Assembly (NCBI GenBank): GCA_002150815.3
Contig: NDFF03000329.1
Coordinates: 248,001 to 312,000 of the forward strand
DNA from: Grammothele lineata
Lineage: Eukaryota; Basidiomycota; Agaricomycetes; Polyporales; Polyporaceae
Length of the DNA stretch: 64,000 nt
Direction: 5' to 3'
Below, piece by piece: positions 1 to 9,904 of this stretch. Below the pieces are notes generated by a model, which made no database searches, was not told the DNA's origin, and saw nothing but the letters and a program-made list of their open reading frames with translations. The stretch's first letter is position 1; each line of letters begins with the position of its first letter. Both the position numbers and the translations under genes were made by a program.

Positions 1-1343
1 GCCCCACCAACACCGGTCCTCCATGCACCGGACGTCATCGTTTGACTCGCTCCAGATCGAAGGAAGCATGGGAAGGGACGGAGGAGAGGCAGAGCCTCGG
101 GCGTGCATGCCAGAGCGCGCTATGGGCATCTCAAGGCCCCAGAGGACGCTGCAGTGCCGCAGCCCTACGTCGTTCCTCTGCTCCCTCCTACTTCTCACCG
201 GTGCGCCAAACGCTTCCTGCATGCGCGCACAGAGCTCCCTTACCTCCCGATACAACCACCTCGCAGCGCCGCCGTGCACAGGTCAAACCCGCGCACCTCC
301 ACCGCTGCGCCCCCCATCGCACCCTCTACACTACATGCACACGCCCCGGCAGGCACCCCATGAACCCGCTCGAGGCCATCGGCGTGGCCCGCCAGCACCC
401 GAATCGACATAGGATTCACTCGGTCCCTGAGGCGCGTTCCGCGTCTGGCTCGGTCGCGTCCGCGTCGTCGAACCCGCTGCCGGCGCTGCTCGCGTTAAGC
501 ACGGAGCTAAGCACAGATTGGCGTACATGTCCATCTCGTTGCCTGCGTCGGTCTCGAACTCGCAGGTGGGTGGCGACCTCGGCACCGGACGAAACTCACC
601 GTGAACTAGGTCCGAGCTAGAAGCCGAAGAAGCGGCGTTGCTCGAAGCTCGCGACCGAGGACTCGGCCTTCAAAACTGGCTTCATGGGCAGGCCTGACTG
701 GTACGACGGTAAGGCCCAGCCGGTCTCGCGGCTAGATGTATCCGACGATGGCCCATTCTGACTCACCCGGTCTCAGATGAAACCATGCAAGCCCCACCGG
801 TTTATACGCCCTCTCGGGCCGTGGCGAATGCTACAAGTTTTCTCCCCGCAGCAGAATATCAACGTCCGCGGGGAAGACTTGCGCGCGCTTTTCACCCCGA
901 AGTTCGTGCTGTGCGGGCGCGTCCATCATGTTCGGCGCAAACGACAACGGGCATTCCTTGATGGAGATACCGGAGGGGTATGGTTGGAACACAACGTTTG
1001 CTGGGGACGGGCTGAGGGTTCATTGCACGGCATAACCCGCTAGAAACCAATGGAAACCAGGTAAGTTCCTCCGGTTAATACGACGGTATATACCGATGAC
1101 CTTCGTACCGCCCGCTCCCCCTGGCCTTACGAAGACAAACTGCCCCCTCACCCCCTCCCACTCCATCGTATCTGTACCGCGCACTCCGCCAGTCTCATCT
1201 ACGTCCCTGACGGCTCTTCTACGCTCGCTCGCGCTCGCCCTCGCTCGCTCGACCTCGCGCTGAGCGCCATCGCCCGTCAAATGAAACTCGAAAATTAACC
1301 CACCACCGTCCAAGAGCGCATTAGCCACACCAAGAGCCTTTGG
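1..1343. other. no supported gene
   Basis: This stretch has several overlapping open frames on both strands, but none looks like a known protein and none shows a convincing intron-exon layout. The frames are rich in Arg, Pro and Ser, as expected of GC-rich non-coding sequence. It may be eroded sequence 5' of the protease fragment that begins near 1344, but I could not find the Walker A or Walker B regions of that protease here. Confidence 0.5.
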
Positions 1344-1799
1344 GTCGCCGGCACGAACCGTCCCGATGTCCTCGACTCCGCCCCCATGCGCCCTGGCCGC
1401 TTCGACCGGCACATTGCCATCGACCGCCCCGATGTCAACGGCCGCAGGGGCATCTTCATGGTTCACCTCAAACGCCTCCGCCTCTGCGACACGCTTCCTG
1501 ATGTCAAGAGGTTTGCAGAGAAGTTGGCCGTGCTTACGCCTGGCTTCTCGGGTGCCGACGTCGCGAACGTTTGCAATGAAGCTGTATTGCACGCCGCGCG
1601 CGTTGGAAATGGGTCTGTGACGGAGGACGACTTTGAAGCCGCAAGCGAAGGCATTGTGCAGCACGTTCTGGAGGTAACGCGCACGAACGGCTTTACAGGG
1701 CGCATCTACGAGGCGGTTCTGAGGACAGAGGGCGCGAAGGGCTGCCCAACGAGGTGCTCAATGATCTCGTTGACGCGTTCGGAGCTGGAGGGCCACTAG
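1344..1799 (+). pseudogene. fragment of mitochondrial m-AAA protease (FtsH/Afg3/Yta12 family)
   Basis: One open frame carries a recognisable piece of an FtsH-type AAA module. It starts near VAGTNRPDVLD, continues with the second-region-of-homology motif MRPGRFDRHIAIDRPD, and ends in the small helical domain with GFSGADVANVCNEA and a VTEDDFEAA-like segment to about 1650. After that, similarity stops and the frame runs on to a stop at 1797-1799. The full enzyme is a membrane-anchored mitochondrial ATPase and zinc protease of about 800 residues. Here the transmembrane part, Walker A, Walker B and the HEXXH protease domain are all missing, so the piece cannot work as a protease. It is best read as a duplicated or transposed gene fragment. 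The family call is firm; which paralog it came from is not. Confidence 0.75.
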
Positions 1800-2417
1800 T
1801 GTTAGGATCAGCGGAATCGGTCTGAGTAGAACGCTCCGCTTGAAGCCCTTATGGCGGGCGATCCTTTGACTGTTCTATATATGCTCCGAATATCCAATGA
1901 ACTTGACCAGTCTTGAGTCGTATTGTTACCCGTAGGCAGCTTTGAAGCGTTGATTGCCTGGTGGCCTCTTAGGTAAAATCTGGGTGAATTTCATCTTGCC
2001 TTTCCCCTCTTTTAATGGGAGTTTTGCTTGTACGTCCTTAAGTTGTCTTCTGAACCTGAGTATACCAGGATTTGTCATATAATCCGTTGGACCAGTGGCC
2101 CTTCTTAAAGCTCTGTCGGTTCATTGTCTGCCTGGGCGACCTTATAAGATATTGAAGGTCCCAATCATAATATGCTTAATCACTCTCTGCACCGTCCTTG
2201 ACATCTTAGTAAGTCTAAATTCGTCTAATGAAACATTTTGGCAAATGACTGAGATGTTTCAAGATTTGTATCTACTTTACAAGCGCATTTAGGACGGCTC
2301 AGGCACCCCATGTCAGCCGTTAGAGAGGGTAAAATGAGCGTAAGCTACAATAATGGGAGCGAATTTATTGCTGATGTGGCTGACGAGGGCACAAGTGAGT
2401 CACCTAACATCCAGGGG
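1800..2417. other. AT-richer intergenic DNA, nothing recognised
   Basis: The sequence is noticeably more AT-rich than the neighbouring exons and has many stops in all frames. One short open frame near 2095-2292 resembles a hydrophobic helix but has no family signature. I see no terminal repeats here. Confidence 0.5.
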
Positions 2418-3360
2418 TTAGATTGATGCCTCATTCGTAATATACATAAGGGATATACCATAAGATAGTGTCGCCTGCTCAATGTCAATGCAATACGGAA
2501 CCCAGTGATTGTTGTCGAGGTGAGCAGCGAAATACAGTCGCTTCACTGTGCCCTCAAGTATGCGAGCTCTCCACTGATTCAAGAGTGGCCCAGGTTCCTG
2601 TGGGTTCGTTTTGCGCCCGTAGACAGCCAGGATCGCGTGCGTTAGGCTTAGAGTAGCGATCACGTCGTTGGAAGACGGGGGCAGCCTATGTTGAAGATCG
2701 ACCAGGAGCGCGTCAATGACATCGTTGTTGAGCCAGTCATGCGACAGCAGCATTGCGAAGTGGGACGTCTCCGCATAGTGGGTACTCGTTGTCACCGCAT
2801 CCAGCGTTCCCCGTGCGCCACACCAGGCCATAACATTGAAGGCGGTGCATACCTCCTTCGCCAGAGCTTTGTCGTCTAGCTGCCTAACCCACTTTTCGGC
2901 CCATTCCTTCGCCTTCGCCCATCTCGCTCGATCACGAAGAACACCTGACATTTCGTCCCAGTACGAGAGTACATGGAATGGCAAGCGCGAATATGCGAAC
3001 CGCTCGTCGATGATGGATTGTTTCCCGTCAAACCAAGCCTGTCCGAAAGCGCCGCGAAGGTTGTTGATATACTCCTGCGGAGGAATGGGCCGACTGGCGA
3101 AATCATGGGCAAGGAGCGTCTCCGTTGGGACGTCCGAGCTGAATGCAGCTTCTGCTTTCGGGAAGACAAGAACAGAGGGCTGGGCTGGAAGTCTGAGCTG
3201 CAGGAACTCGCTGATGGCGAGGGAGCGTGGGGGAATGAAGGCCTTCGCGTGCTCCGGAAGGCTGAGAAGCTGATGGCGAGCGGCGATGACAATGGGAGGT
3301 GGGTTCGAGTATTCATCAGCAAAATCCCCACCTGTCTGAACGGTCTGAACTACATATTGT
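2418..3360 (-). pseudogene. Ulp1-like (C48) cysteine protease ORF, truncated
   Basis: An uninterrupted minus-strand frame (bounded by stops; no ATG near its 5' end) matches the Ulp1-like proteins common in basidiomycete genomes, which often sit in or beside DNA transposons. Recognisable blocks are FGQAWFDGKQSI, LPFHVLSYWDEM, LLSHDWLNNDVIDAL and the protease core NNHWVPYCIDIEQ. The His and Asp of the catalytic triad lie in that last block. The frame stops soon afterwards, before the Gln and catalytic Cys region, so the protease is incomplete and probably inactive. The 5' end runs directly into a large inverted repeat (3314-3636), which has cut or replaced the upstream coding sequence. Family membership follows from these motifs; the transposon origin is an inference. 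Confidence 0.65.
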
Positions 3361-3636
3361 CAGACATGTCAGTATATAGGTCGTTCAGTCCATTCAGACT
3401 CCACATCAGCGACATACTGTAGGTGCGTTGAAGTTACTCTGGCTTTCTTTAACTATCTAAATAGTACTTAGCAACATGTAGTTTACTATTCAGATAGTTA
3501 AACAGAGCCAAAGTAACTTCAACACACCTACAGTATGTTGCTGAAGTTGAGTCTGAACGGACTGAACGACCTATATACTGACAGGTCTGACAATACGTAG
3601 TTCAGACAGTTCAGACAGGTGAGGATTTTGCTGATG
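3314..3636. repeat. 323-bp inverted repeat (foldback, MITE-like)
   Basis: Two arms, 3314-3466 and 3484-3636, are 153 bp each and align as reverse complements without gaps, with about 13 mismatches by eye (roughly 91% identity). The loop is only 17 nt. A transcript across it would form one long hairpin. The outer 14 bp of each arm (CATCAGCAAAATCC and its complement) are exact. The left arm overlaps the 5' end of the truncated Ulp1-like ORF. I did not find a clear target-site duplication outside the arms. Confidence 0.85.
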
Positions 3637-4030
3637 TTCCCGGTTTTGACCTATCCACTCCGAAGGGTTCCAGTGAGCGCTGAGGTCCTCTTCATCACAG
3701 ACAGAAAGAGTAGTGACAGGCGAGTTCATATCTCGGGGAGTGCGAGCATACGAGCAGGAGAGGAAACGAGTGGACAAGGCTCGGACTTGCGACGAACATT
3801 GCGGCAATTTTGCTCAAGAAGTTGGATTTATGGGGATTATCTCCGAGTTTTCAGTGGATAACTCGCCTGGTTCATAGTACACTTCAACATGATCGACTAC
3901 TTGATACAAAGCAAACATAGCGTTGATTATTAGATAGTTATACGAACAGCCAGAACGATTTGCGCGGACGCCAAAATACTACATCTCGAAGCGCCCGGGT
4001 CTAGTATCCACGAGGCTGCCAGTGAGCAAC

Positions 4031-4176
4031 ATTTGTCCGGATAGGGCCTCCGGCCCCTCCCTCACCCGCCGGTCATTTGTCCGGATCGTTTGACCAGCCA
4101 GAGGCCATTTTGGGGCTTTTTTTGTCAGGATGTCCACTAGCCCTCGGCCCCCTTCGGGGGCCGTTTTTGTCCGGAT
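4031..4176. repeat. four dispersed copies of an ATTTGTCCGGAT-like motif
   Basis: Near-identical words occur at about 4031-4042, 4075-4086, 4120-4131 (one mismatch, TTTGTCAGGAT) and 4166-4176, all in the same orientation and spaced about 45 bp apart. The DNA between copies is GC-rich and includes a short perfect hairpin at 4145-4164. This is either a decayed tandem repeat or a field of binding sites or subterminal repeats. No coding function is seen. Confidence 0.6.
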
Positions 4177-4901
4177 GAGTCCGCCGGCCTCCCCACCTAT
4201 ATTCAGGGGTCCTGCAGTACTGTGGATACATGGCGTGACGGTTTATGTTGAAAGTGTTTTGCCCGCCATCAGGGCAAAAGCCGCTCGTCGGCCACGTCGG
4301 CGACGAGCGAGCTCTGGGCAGCTCCGCCGAGTCTCCCAAGCGTCTCCCATACTACTAGTCTACCAGCACTAAGTATCGAAGTTTCAAGACTCCAAACATT
4401 CGCTTAATCTCGGCCAGCGAACGCAAACGACATTTGCCTCGAACCCATTTGTGGTCACTATTGTGAGTATGTGCTTGAAAGTCTCCCAGTCGCCACTAAT
4501 AACGGACTCAACAGTGTTGTGCCACCGTGATGTAGAATTTGGTATGTTGGGAAGACCTCTCACGTCCCTGAACTTCGGACTACGCCGTACCACTCGTGAT
4601 AGTGCCACCACTTCAAACGCGGAAGGTCTATGGCCCGAAGCTCCAATATTTAGGTGCGGTTAATGCCTAATCTTGTCAGCCTCCCCCCCCCGGCGCTGCC
4701 GCCACGCTCGTGCATTCAAGCTCGCCCACGCCGTAACTGTAACACCCAGCTCCCACGCCATAACACTCAGTAATTTTGTTTCGGCAAGACTTGTCCCCTG
4801 TTCCTCCCCCTGTCATCTCACCTGATTATCGACCTTCATCGATTTATCCGTTTCGTTAATTCCTGAGGGGCACTTGATCAAACACCGCGACGACGGACGA
4901 T
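4177..4901. other. intergenic region 5' of the hydrolase gene
   Basis: No supported gene. A minus-strand frame at 4384-4611 has protein-like composition but no recognised domain. A C-rich run lies near 4681-4691. The last about 150 bp before the hydrolase ATG are pyrimidine-rich on the + strand, as is common upstream of fungal start codons. Confidence 0.45.
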
Positions 4902-6490
4902 ATGGCTTTCCGCACGACGACAGTGAACCCGCTCTTTCCCTCAACGCGATTTACGGGAGGTCTACGCTTGGTCGGCAAGTGCTACGCCCCTGAACGACCC
5001 GCCACGGACGGGGTCACGCTCGTATTCTTCCATAGTGCCGGATCGCGTACGTTCTTCCTCGTCCTCCTTTTGCGCTTCCCCCTCTCGGCTTCCCTATACA
5101 TTCTTCCCCCGCCTCATTCTCGCGCTGTGCGCGGACGAGGCTAATCTCTGCGCGTACAGACAAGGAGACCTGGGAACCCATCATCTGGCCCCTGATTGCG
5201 CTCAAACACGACAAGACGGGCGGAGGTGGACCGGTGGTGCGCGAGGCGTGGGCGTTTGACATGCAGAGCCACGGAGAGGCAGCGGGGTGGAACGAGGCAG
5301 TTCTTGGTGCGGAGGGACTATGTGAGTAACTTCCTTCCCTTTCCTGCGGATGTGATAGGGAGGGGGCCGGCGGGGAAGAGACATTACCACATGCCGATCA
5401 TCGTTAAAGCTTGCCTGCGCGCGTGGTCCTGTGCTGACGCAACTTTCCCCCCGCACTATCCATATGAAACCTAAACTCTACAACCGCGCGCTGTGTATCG
5501 CCCCCTTGCCTCGCGCGCGCGCAGCGGTGGAAGACTGGGCGGAGGGGTTCAAGCGCTTCGTCGCGACAGGTGTATTCGACGGCCACAAATTAGTCGGAGT
5601 CGGGCACTCGCTTGGTGCGACCATGGCGTACGTTCTGCGCACACCCTTTTCCGAGCGCGCATCGTTGACGCTGTTGCCACCGGCGTACAGATTGCTCACC
5701 GCAATGCCCGGCACGCTCCCTCCCGTATCGTACCATGCGCTCATCCTCGTTGAGCCTGCTCTGATCACGCCGGCTGCCTGGGACGCACATAGGGAGCAAC
5801 AAGAGCGCGCATTAGAATTCACGTCGCAAGCGGTGGCTTCGCGACGCGACGTGTGGCCCTCACGCGTAGCCGCGCGCGAGTACTTGGCGACTCGTCCACC
5901 CTGGGCGGGATGGAATCCGCGCGTGCGGGAGTTATACGTCGTGCGTTCCATTTTCTCCTCATTCATACATCTGCGTGCTGTTCGCTCAATGTGTGACCAG
6001 GAGCATGGCCTACGCGAGGTCACAGTGGAAGAGAATGGCGCGAAGACGACGCGGGCGTCGCTCTGCTGTTCCAAAGCGCAAGAGCAAAGGGCGTACACCC
6101 ACATAAAGGCGCAGTTCGACGTCCTAGACGGTATTCGGGCCATGCCACCCTCCATCGCGCTGCACTGGGTACTCGGTTCGCGGGAAGACCTCGTGTGCGT
6201 CCCCTTGTTGTCACTTCAGGTAGAATTAGGCGCTGACGGACCGGCACGGCTCGCTCGTAGGCCGAGGTATTGCCACCAGTCTGTTTTGGACATTCGCCCC
6301 ATGGCATCGGTCCAGCTTGTTCCCGGCGGTGGGCATTTTGTGTGTACTTCCATATCTCTTTGGATGAAGGGAAGCTGACTGTGTTGTCATGTCCTTGTAG
6401 TGCGTGCAGGAGACGCCCGCCGGTGTTACGGAGGCGACCAGTAACGTTCTTCTGGGCAAGCTGCCCGACGTTCCGAGGTCCCTCCTTTGA
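4902..6490 (+). CDS. alpha/beta hydrolase
   Basis: Hand-spliced exons 4902-5046, 5160-5321, 5525-5940, 6001-6339 and 6401-6490 keep one frame and give 383 residues. The first exon junction creates GSHKETWEP, matching the oxyanion-side HG..S.KE.W pattern of fungal alpha/beta hydrolases. The nucleophile elbow GVGHSLGA places the Ser at about residue 131. A GGGHF motif near the C terminus supplies the likely catalytic His; the acidic residue is probably in the ALHWVLGSREDLV segment. No signal peptide is seen, so a cytosolic or peroxisomal esterase or lipase-like enzyme is likely; the substrate cannot be read from sequence. Intron 2 (203 bp) is long for this locus, so that junction is the least certain. 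It is convergent with the DUF4139 gene, which ends 200 bp downstream. Confidence 0.82.
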
Positions 6491-6689
6491 CTCGTGTGTG
6501 GAGGTACGTCTACCGTTCTCTGATCTGGGGCACGGGATAACTGACAAGTGCTGTTCCAGCTTGACATTCATGTTGAATCATCCGTACCGCCTCTTCATAA
6601 ACACGGTGCAATGACTATGACGATCCACAATCCCGGACTTTATCACGTCTGATACTCCTCAACTTTTTCCCGCCCTGACTGGCGCGAGC

Positions 6690-8623
6690 TCAGCTCGATT
6701 CTTTCCATTCCAGGGCTTCCGGAGTCTTCACATCCCACACCGCCTCCAACTGCACCTTCTTTCCCGCCCCGATCCCGCACACCCACTCGAACATCCCGTT
6801 CTTCTCTCCGCCCTTCCCGTCGTCAGCAGTCGTCCACCGCGCCTTGATCTCATGCTCTCCACCCTCTTCCTGAGAGACCATCACTTCCTCGCCATCCTTG
6901 GTCTGTGCCAGACCAGCAGGCTTGCGCAGAGTGACGCGAATCCCAGCGTCCTCGTCCCCGCGGGGGACAGCGTCTCGCACGACGAGCCCAGTGATAGCGT
7001 CCTTGTGCTTGTTCGCGATCGCCGTTGTCGCGCAGCACGTCGTTGTCTTCGTGCGCTCTGCGAAGCTGCGCTGCGGCTCGTGCACGGTGCTCTCGTCGGT
7101 GCTGTACGCTACTCGGAGCGCGGTGTCGACACCGAGCACGCAGTCGAAGCTCTCGTTGACCGCGATAACCTGCAGAGAAGAGACAGGGCGCGTTGAGTGG
7201 TCCTTCTACAGAGAGTACACGTACGGGTCGCGCACCTCAATTGACGTCTTCGTCACGAATTTACCGTCCATGTACACGCTCACCGGGCCCGCGAGCAGCT
7301 CGTACTCGCTCGTGTTCTTTATGCGCGCCTCGATGAACACCGCACGCTCGAGTCGCGGGACGCAGACGCGCTTGAGCTCGGCCGTGAACGGGAGGGTCGC
7401 GATGGTCATGCGGTGAGCGCGTCCGTCGCTGGGGAGTGTCATGGTGTCCTCGATTTCATAAGCGAGCGAGAGCGGGTTTCGTGCAGGTCGGGCCGGGGGA
7501 AGGTTGTCCTGGCTCCGCTGGACTTCTCTGGGAGATGAGAGAGAGGACGGTGGGGACGATGTGGTGGCATCTTCGTATTCTTCGGGATCATAGCGTCTCA
7601 CTGAGGCTGTACAAGGCTGCCCGAAGACAACCTGAAAGGGAAGAGACGTAGTATGATCAGTTACGGTATTGCTTGCGTATCGCCTCCCAAAGCCCACCTT
7701 CGGTGCCAACGTTCGTGCGGAGAGAGTTGGGATAGAGAGCGCTTTGTGCGTCTGGGAATTGGCAGTGCTGAGCGTGAGCTTAACGTTGCTCCAGTCTTCA
7801 CCACTCTTTTGAATGATTCTTGCAGTATAGAGAAAAGACACATCTGAAGACGTATCCTCGTCCACGGTGGTTGCGTGGAGGTCGTAGACGGGACTCCAGT
7901 CGACCTCTCTCACCACTGCGGGCAACGATCAGTTCGTGAACTTCGAGATCCACTTAACATGTACCCACAGTACGTTAGTTGGAATTTGGCCTGGCATTCG
8001 CGCTTGGCGACAATTGTAGCTGCCACTACGGCCTCATAGCCGTCCGCTTCCTCAAGAGACTTGATTTGGAGATCGCAATCTTCGATCTCTGCCTCCAGCT
8101 TGATGTACGCACTTGTGGCTTCCTCTGCGCGTCTCGTCAAGCCATTCAGCAGCTCGGCCCAACCATCGTGGTGCTGCTTTGCCCCCTGTGCGGCTGCCTT
8201 GCCAAATAGTTCGGCCTCGCGTTTGCGCTGCTTCCACCGCACGTACATGGCGCGCCGTTCTCTTTGCAGTCTCTTCATCCCAGCAATCTTCTCGGCGGCG
8301 TTTTCGGTCGGCGAGCGTGCAATTTCGCACACGACGTCGAGTACCTGGTTCTCCCGATCGAGGTCATGTAGCCGCAGTGACTCTGTGTTAATTTTCTTTG
8401 AGATGCCATGGACTTCGATAACATTTCGGCCGGTCTGGTAAACATAGCATGAGAAGGGGAGACTACCCCGGGATTATATTATGGCTTAGATATGTTTGAA
8501 ACGCACACGAAGGGATGCGGTGAACTCGCGTGTGATTTCGGCCGTGGATGACTGGAAGATGGTCACAGAGGTGATACGATGGCCATCTGCGCCAAGGAAG
8601 ATGGAGTTTGTGACGTCGGCCAT
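6690..8623 (-). CDS. DUF4140/DUF4139 domain protein (mucoidy inhibitor A-like), copy 1, intact
   Basis: Five exons (8507-8623, 7969-8434, 7698-7915, 7236-7631, 6690-7169 on the minus strand) join in frame to give 558 residues. The N-terminal part has the DUF4140 strand pattern ITSVTIFQSSTAEITREF, followed by a charged coiled coil (about residues 80-185). The C-terminal DUF4139 half begins with VDWSPVYDLHA and holds the usual GEDWSNVKLTLSTANSQ block. A Ser/Pro-rich linker lies between the two parts of DUF4139. The biochemical role of this family is unknown; the name comes from a bacterial relative. It is the shortest and cleanest of four copies in the window and is a useful reference for the broken ones. 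The start ATG at 8621-8623 opens directly into the conserved N-terminal strand. Confidence 0.88.
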
Positions 8624-9904
8624 TGCGAACAGGATACACGCGAGTCTTGGATCTGCTGCTCTGACCGGGCCCGGTTATGTACTCAACGGGGACTCGGAGC
8701 TTCAGGGCGGCTGCCGTTGAGGCCCCCCGGGCGAATGACCTCGCATGCTGTAGCTAATTTGGTTAGAGAGCTTCTCGGTATTCTAGTTCCATTCAACGCT
8801 GACAGGCGTTCAGAAGAAAAACCGCATTGAATTTAAGATGCGGTTGTGCTTACTGTAGCTCTCACTCGGACATTTGCTAGCCTCGGAAGTATGTGGAGCA
8901 GCTGACCCAGACTATCCGCTGTGGCAGCGGCTATCTTCCTGCGACTCAGGAATCCATTCAATGACGGCGCACGCCTGCATTTGAGGCTGGCGAGTTTATC
9001 ATCTGAGTCATCATTCACCAACATAGTTGTGTTTTAGTCGTAGTTTGTGGTAATAAAGCGGATCGTGGCGATCTCGGTCTCAAGGTCGGGGTTCTCATAT
9101 AATCAGTATGACCTGAATTACTAGACTCGCCAGGCTATGGGATGAGCACTTACAAGGGCATAAACCGCGGCAATTTTACTCGTTCAAACATGTTCAAAGT
9201 CCGCTCGTTGACGGACGCGCCGCCCCACTCGCGCGCCGGCGTGCCGATTGGGGCGGAGTCAGAGGCGGCAAGCTGGGTGCTTCCTCGGCACTTACACGCG
9301 GACTTCGAAACTGACCCAACAAGCATCCTCCTAGCTTCACTCGCGCTGTTCTCTCGGGCTTGAAGGCCTAACACCTTGTCGTCAAACTAACCAGTCTGTA
9401 AGGTTTGATAACTTGTAGATCCCATTGATCCGACTGCGCCTCTTCATTATACAAAGTCTGCTTTGTAGAGCACGGATGTACGTGACCCCCGACTATTTAC
9501 CAGCGCTCCGGGCTCCGGAGACCCGCAGGCTTCCCAGAGTTGAGAAGGACGTTTGACGTAACGTTCGTGGTAGCAACTGCCTTCCCTTATGACGGATGCA
9601 TAACGTTTACATTACGCGCCGTTGGTCTAGGCATGCACAGCATACGGATGGATTTTGTGTCTCGGCTTTCTACGCCTCTGGCACGGGACTTTCATATACC
9701 GAACGTAGAGGCTCACGTCAGAGGTAGAAAGCACCTCCGCCTGGTAGCACCGCCGAGTCGCAGTCGTCCACTCTGCAGTGCTACAATGTCAGAGAAACTC
9801 TTCCGGGGTGTCACCGAGGGTAGTGAAGCCTAGTGGTGACCCGTGCGCGTTGCCCTATATCTACCCCGTTCTCCGAGGCGACACAATGTACCGACTCGTC
9901 TGGT
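8624..9904. other. intergenic, no supported gene
   Basis: The region separates the 5' ends of a minus-strand DUF4139 gene and a plus-strand DUF6534 gene. Open frames here are short, with no family motif and no credible splice pattern. Promoters of both genes should lie in it, but I see no clear regulatory element. Confidence 0.5.

Noticed and set aside
1020..1664. 214-codon minus-strand ORF
   Set aside because: It lies antisense to the clear FtsH-type frame and has no family motif; it is a shadow of GC-rich coding sequence.
5478..6155. 225-codon minus-strand ORF opposite the hydrolase
   Set aside because: No motif, and fully antisense to the GHSLG-containing exon.
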